Assembly: GCA_014729955.1 (NCBI GenBank)
Contig: WJJA01000019.1
Location: forward strand, 1-6,193
Source: a bacterium
GTDB taxonomy: Bacteria; Electryoneota; Electryoneia; Electryoneales; Electryoneaceae
Length of the DNA: 6,193 nucleotides
Direction: 5' to 3'
Of this stretch, positions 1 through 6,193 are shown piece by piece (position 1 is the first letter of the stretch; every line of letters starts with the position of its first letter). The translations under genes and the position numbers were made by a program. The notes below the pieces were generated by a model, which was not told the origin of the DNA, ran no database searches, and saw only the letters and a program-made list of their open reading frames with translations.

Positions 1-1
1 A

Positions 2-97
2 GGCGCGAAGGATGAAGCTGTATGGCAATACCGCGAATCCTTCGCAACAAAGCAGATGACGCAGTTGGGACCGCCCGAAGGGGGAATGAATAGATGA
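2..97 (+). CDS. Possible 3' end of a convergent gene, unidentified
   Basis: The second plus-strand frame is open from the left edge to a TGA at 95-97 and reads 31 residues, with DEAVWQYRESFATKQMTQ in the middle and GGMNR at the end. The composition is protein-like and hydrophilic, but I do not recognise a family. A gene pointing toward rpoC would fit the one-way terminator between them. Against it: 31 codons is too short to judge, codon third positions are less GC-rich than in rpoC, a minus-strand frame is also stop-free over this stretch, and no T-tract terminator follows the stop. The sequence may instead be a non-coding repeat. Confidence 0.25.
   Translation, partial: GAKDEAVWQYRESFATKQMTQLGPPEGGMNR
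5..45. repeat. Inverted repeat with extended hairpin potential
   Basis: GCGAAGGAT (5-13) is matched by its exact reverse complement ATCCTTCGC (37-45), separated by 23 bases. Within the separation, GC (17-18) can pair with GC (33-34) and GTAT (20-23) with ATAC (28-31) around a GGCA loop, so most of the 41 bases can fold into one interrupted hairpin. No T-run follows on the plus strand (AACAAAGC follows 45) and no A-run precedes it on the visible left side, so it is not an obvious terminator. It could be a small interspersed palindromic repeat or a structured RNA element. Confidence 0.45.
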
Positions 98-307
98 GAT
101 TGGCCTGGACACAATCTGTGTCAGAGAAAACCTGTACAGCGCGACATTATCTTATTGTTAATGTGGTGTTTGGAAAAGAATGTTTTCTTCATTCATGAAA
201 TATTCGGGCTATCTCCGAGCCGGTACCCTCCCCGGGGTCAGGGACGCCGGGCTACACCTCATGTGGTCGGCCGTTGGATCGGAGGATCTGACGGAACGGT
301 GCGAGAG
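98..307. other. Intergenic region, no gene recognised
   Basis: This stretch beyond the rpoC terminator holds no frame with recognisable protein features; the overlapping plus-strand frames starting at 155 and 180 run into the antisense of rpoC or the terminator and look spurious. About 144-205 is clearly AT-rich compared with its surroundings. That block contains GAAAA/TTTTC (173-177/183-187) as a small stem and the palindrome TTCATGAA (192-199). Further on are CCCCGGGG near 230 and a CCGTT/AACGG pair (271-275/295-299). A minus-strand GATAAT (151-146) resembles a -10 box but has no convincing -35. I see no tRNA or rRNA here. Confidence 0.6.
105..124. repeat. Short perfect inverted repeat in the spacer
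   Basis: GACACA (108-113) and TGTGTC (117-122) are perfect reverse complements separated by ATC. With one bulged G at 107, the stem can extend by CT (105-106) pairing with AG (123-124). It lies just past the end of the possible convergent frame. It may be an operator-like site or a weak hairpin, but no U-tract adjoins it in either direction. No regulator can be named from the sequence. Confidence 0.35.
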
Positions 308-343
308 AAAAAACGCCCGCAACGGTCGAAGCCGGTGCGGGCG
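308..343 (-). terminator. Rho-independent terminator of rpoC (rpoBC operon)
   Basis: The minus-strand transcript forms an 8-bp perfect GC-rich stem, CGCCCGCA (343-336) with TGCGGGCG (321-314). A further CGG/CCG pairing inside closes a CUUCGA loop. The stem is followed directly by six U residues (313-308) and then CUCUC. It starts 27 bases after the rpoC stop codon. The other side of the hairpin lacks a T-run on the plus strand, so it should act in one direction only. It implies that rpoC is the last gene of its operon in this organism. Confidence 0.93.
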
Positions 344-370
344 GAAAATGGTTCCATTCCGGCCGAACAT

Positions 371-4816
<4,446 letters not shown>

Positions 4817-4822
4817 CGGATA

Positions 4823-4828
4823 CCTCCT
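4823..4828 (-). promoter_or_regulatory. Shine-Dalgarno site of rpoC
   Basis: The minus strand reads AGGAGG here, a full match to the anti-Shine-Dalgarno core, followed by six bases and ATG at 4816. The spacing to the second in-frame ATG at 4810 would be 12 bases, which is long. The upstream GTG at 4849 has no comparable site, and the Shine-Dalgarno itself would then be read as two arginine codons. The site therefore decides the start in favour of 4816. Confidence 0.85.
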
Positions 4829-4835
4829 GCTGAAT

Positions 4836-4908
4836 GCCGCGTTAATCACCGTCGCCGATCATTTGGATGCCCCCTCCTCCCGGTGGAAGGCGGGGTATGC
4901 AACGCGGC
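4836..4908 (-). other. Structured rpoB-rpoC spacer: hairpin nested in a long-range stem
   Basis: In the transcript, GCCGCGTT (4908-4901) is perfectly complementary to AACGCGGC (4843-4836), so an 8-bp outer stem can close over 57 bases. Inside it lies a hairpin of arms 4895-4885 and 4881-4871: ten pairs including one G-U, one G-A mismatch, and a three-base loop. The structure begins four bases after the rpoB stop codon and ends seven bases before the rpoC Shine-Dalgarno. No U-tract follows the inner hairpin, so it is not an intrinsic terminator. Possible roles are RNA processing or stability, or tuning of rpoC translation relative to rpoB; these are inferences. The complementarity is seen directly, but whether it folds in vivo is unknown. 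Confidence 0.4.
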
Positions 4909-4911
4909 GTA

Positions 4912-6193
4912 TTACTCAAGTTTGACATCGAGGCCGAGACCCATCAGCTCGTGAATCAACACGTTGAAGGATTCCGGTGTGCCGGGCAGAGGAAGATTCT
5001 CGCCCTTCACAATCGCCTCGTAGGTGCGCGCACGGCCCTGCACATCGTCCGACTTCACGGTCAGGATCTCCTGCAGCGTGTGGGCGGCACCGTACGCTTC
5101 CAGCGCCCAGACTTCCATTTCGCCGAACCGCTGGCCGCCGAACTGCGCCTTACCGCCGAGCGGCTGCTGCGTGATCAGGCTGTACGGGCCGATGGACCGT
5201 GCGTGAATCTTGTCGTCGACAAGGTGCGAAAGCTTCAGCATGTAGATCATGCCCACGGTTGTCTGCTGGTCGAACCGTTCGCCGGAACGGCCGTCAAACA
5301 ACTGCACCTGGCCGTCTTCCGGCAGCCCCGCTTCACGGAGCTCGTTCTGCACATGCTCCATCAAGGCACCGTCAAACACCGGGGTTGCGTAATTCTTACC
5401 CAACTTCGCGCCGGCCCACCCAAGCACCGTTTCGAAAATCTGGCCGATGTTCATACGGGACGGCACACCGAGCGGGTTCAAGATGATGTCCACCGGTTGG
5501 CCGTCCTCGAGGAACGGCATGTCTTCCATCGGAACGATCTTTCCGACGACACCCTTGTTCCCGTGCCGACCGGCCATCTTGTCGCCGACCGACAATTTGC
5601 GCCGCTGCGCCACGTAGACCTTTGCCAACTGGAGAATGCCGGACGGAAGCTCGTCGCCCACCTGGATCTTGTGCTGCTGGTTGCGGATCTCCGTCGAAAC
5701 CTCTTCGTACTCCTTTCGGAATTCGTTGAGGGCGTAATTGGCCATCAGCGAGGTCTCGTCATCCTCCGTCCACTCGACTTCGTAGGGCAGCAATGCGAGG
5801 TTCAGCGCGTCGATCATCTCGTCGGTATACACCGTGCCTTCGGGGATCAGCACGTCATCGTCTTCAATCGAACGGATCTCTTTGGCTGTCCGGCCGACGA
5901 GGAGATTCTTCAGGTTGTCGTACACATTGCGCTTCAAGGCGCCCAGCTGACGTTCACCCTCTTCCTCGAGACGTTCAATCCGTTCCTTGTCGCGGCGACG
6001 CTGTTCTGCATCCTTCTTCTTCCGGCTGAACAACTTCGTGTCGATCACGATGCCGTACATGCCGGGGTGCGCACGCAGGGACGCGTCCTTCACATCGCCG
6101 GCCTTATCACCGAAGATCGCCTTCAAGAGCTTGTCTTCCGGTGTCAGGTCGGTCTCGCCCTTCGGAGTAACCTTCCCGACGAGGATGTCGCCC
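4912..6193 (-). CDS. rpoB: RNA polymerase beta subunit, C-terminal part (5' end outside window)
   Basis: This is the 3' part of the gene for the beta subunit of DNA-dependent RNA polymerase, which with beta' forms the catalytic core in the cytoplasm. The frame is open to the right edge, so 426 residues are visible, beginning with GDILVGKVTPKGETDLTP, a conserved RpoB segment. A charged, coiled-coil-like region (about visible residues 50-150, rich in E, K and R) occupies the place of the E. coli lineage insertion SI2. GDKMAGRHGNKGV follows; its two lysines match E. coli K1065 and K1073, which contact the 5' phosphates of the initiating nucleotide. PVDIILNPLGVPSRMNIGQ and QPLGGKAQFGGQRFGEMEVW are the conserved clamp-anchoring C-terminal motifs, and the protein ends LGLDVKLE. 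From the first of those lysines to the end there are 222 residues against 278 in E. coli; the difference is the absence of an E. coli insert after the ETVLG segment, normal outside gammaproteobacteria. The TTG at 6126 is an internal leucine codon, not a start. The stop is TAA, 95 bases before the rpoC start. Confidence 0.99.
   Translation of the reverse strand, partial: GDILVGKVTPKGETDLTPEDKLLKAIFGDKAGDVKDASLRAHPGMYGIVIDTKLFSRKKKDAEQRRRDKERIERLEEEGERQLGALKRNVYDNLKNLLVGRTAKEIRSIEDDDVLIPEGTVYTDEMIDALNLALLPYEVEWTEDDETSLMANYALNEFRKEYEEVSTEIRNQQHKIQVGDELPSGILQLAKVYVAQRRKLSVGDKMAGRHGNKGVVGKIVPMEDMPFLEDGQPVDIILNPLGVPSRMNIGQIFETVLGWAGAKLGKNYATPVFDGALMEHVQNELREAGLPEDGQVQLFDGRSGERFDQQTTVGMIYMLKLSHLVDDKIHARSIGPYSLITQQPLGGKAQFGGQRFGEMEVWALEAYGAAHTLQEILTVKSDDVQGRARTYEAIVKGENLPLPGTPESFNVLIHELMGLGLDVKLE

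Noticed and set aside
1..154. Minus-strand coding region reading off the left edge, for example rpsL
   Set aside because: The stop-free frame has no ATG start and no Shine-Dalgarno, and its residues do not resemble ribosomal protein S12 or another gene commonly found after rpoC.
146..174. Minus-strand promoter with GATAAT as the -10 box
   Set aside because: At 17-base spacing the -35 position reads TCCAAA, a poor match, and no Bacteroidota-type TAnnTTTG element was found nearby. It also has no identified gene downstream inside the window.
4871..4895. Hairpin in the rpoB-rpoC spacer as a terminator
   Set aside because: The 3' arm is followed by GCAUCCAAAUG rather than a U-tract, and the downstream gene must be transcribed with rpoB.

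Overview
The window is a housekeeping locus on the minus strand: the 3' part of rpoB (RNA polymerase beta subunit, running off the right edge), a 97-base spacer, the complete rpoC (beta' subunit), and an intrinsic terminator. About 300 bases of mostly non-coding DNA fill the left edge. All confident genes read right to left.

Organism: a bacterium of roughly 55-60% GC (estimated by eye). The N-terminal region of RpoC, the SI3-type insertion in its trigger loop and the acidic C-terminal tail look most like the Bacteroidota/Rhodothermota/Chlorobi (FCB) side of the tree. This placement comes from remembered family sequences, not a search, so I hold it at moderate confidence. The region carries no sign of horizontal transfer.

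Layout from right to left: 6193-4912 is the last 426 codons of rpoB. 4911-4817 is the rpoB-rpoC spacer, with a nested RNA fold, a six-codon mini-ORF and a strong Shine-Dalgarno. 4816-371 is rpoC, 1481 codons, with all catalytic and zinc-binding residues present. 343-308 is a strong rho-independent terminator. 307-98 has no supportable gene but holds an AT-rich block and short inverted repeats. 97-1 has a 9-bp perfect inverted repeat and a stop-free plus-strand frame that may be the 3' tail of a convergent gene.

The two genes encode the catalytic halves of RNA polymerase, probably made from one transcript that ends at the terminator. I found no novel multi-gene system here. The points most worth a second look are the structured rpoB-rpoC spacer with its mini-ORF and the element at the left edge.
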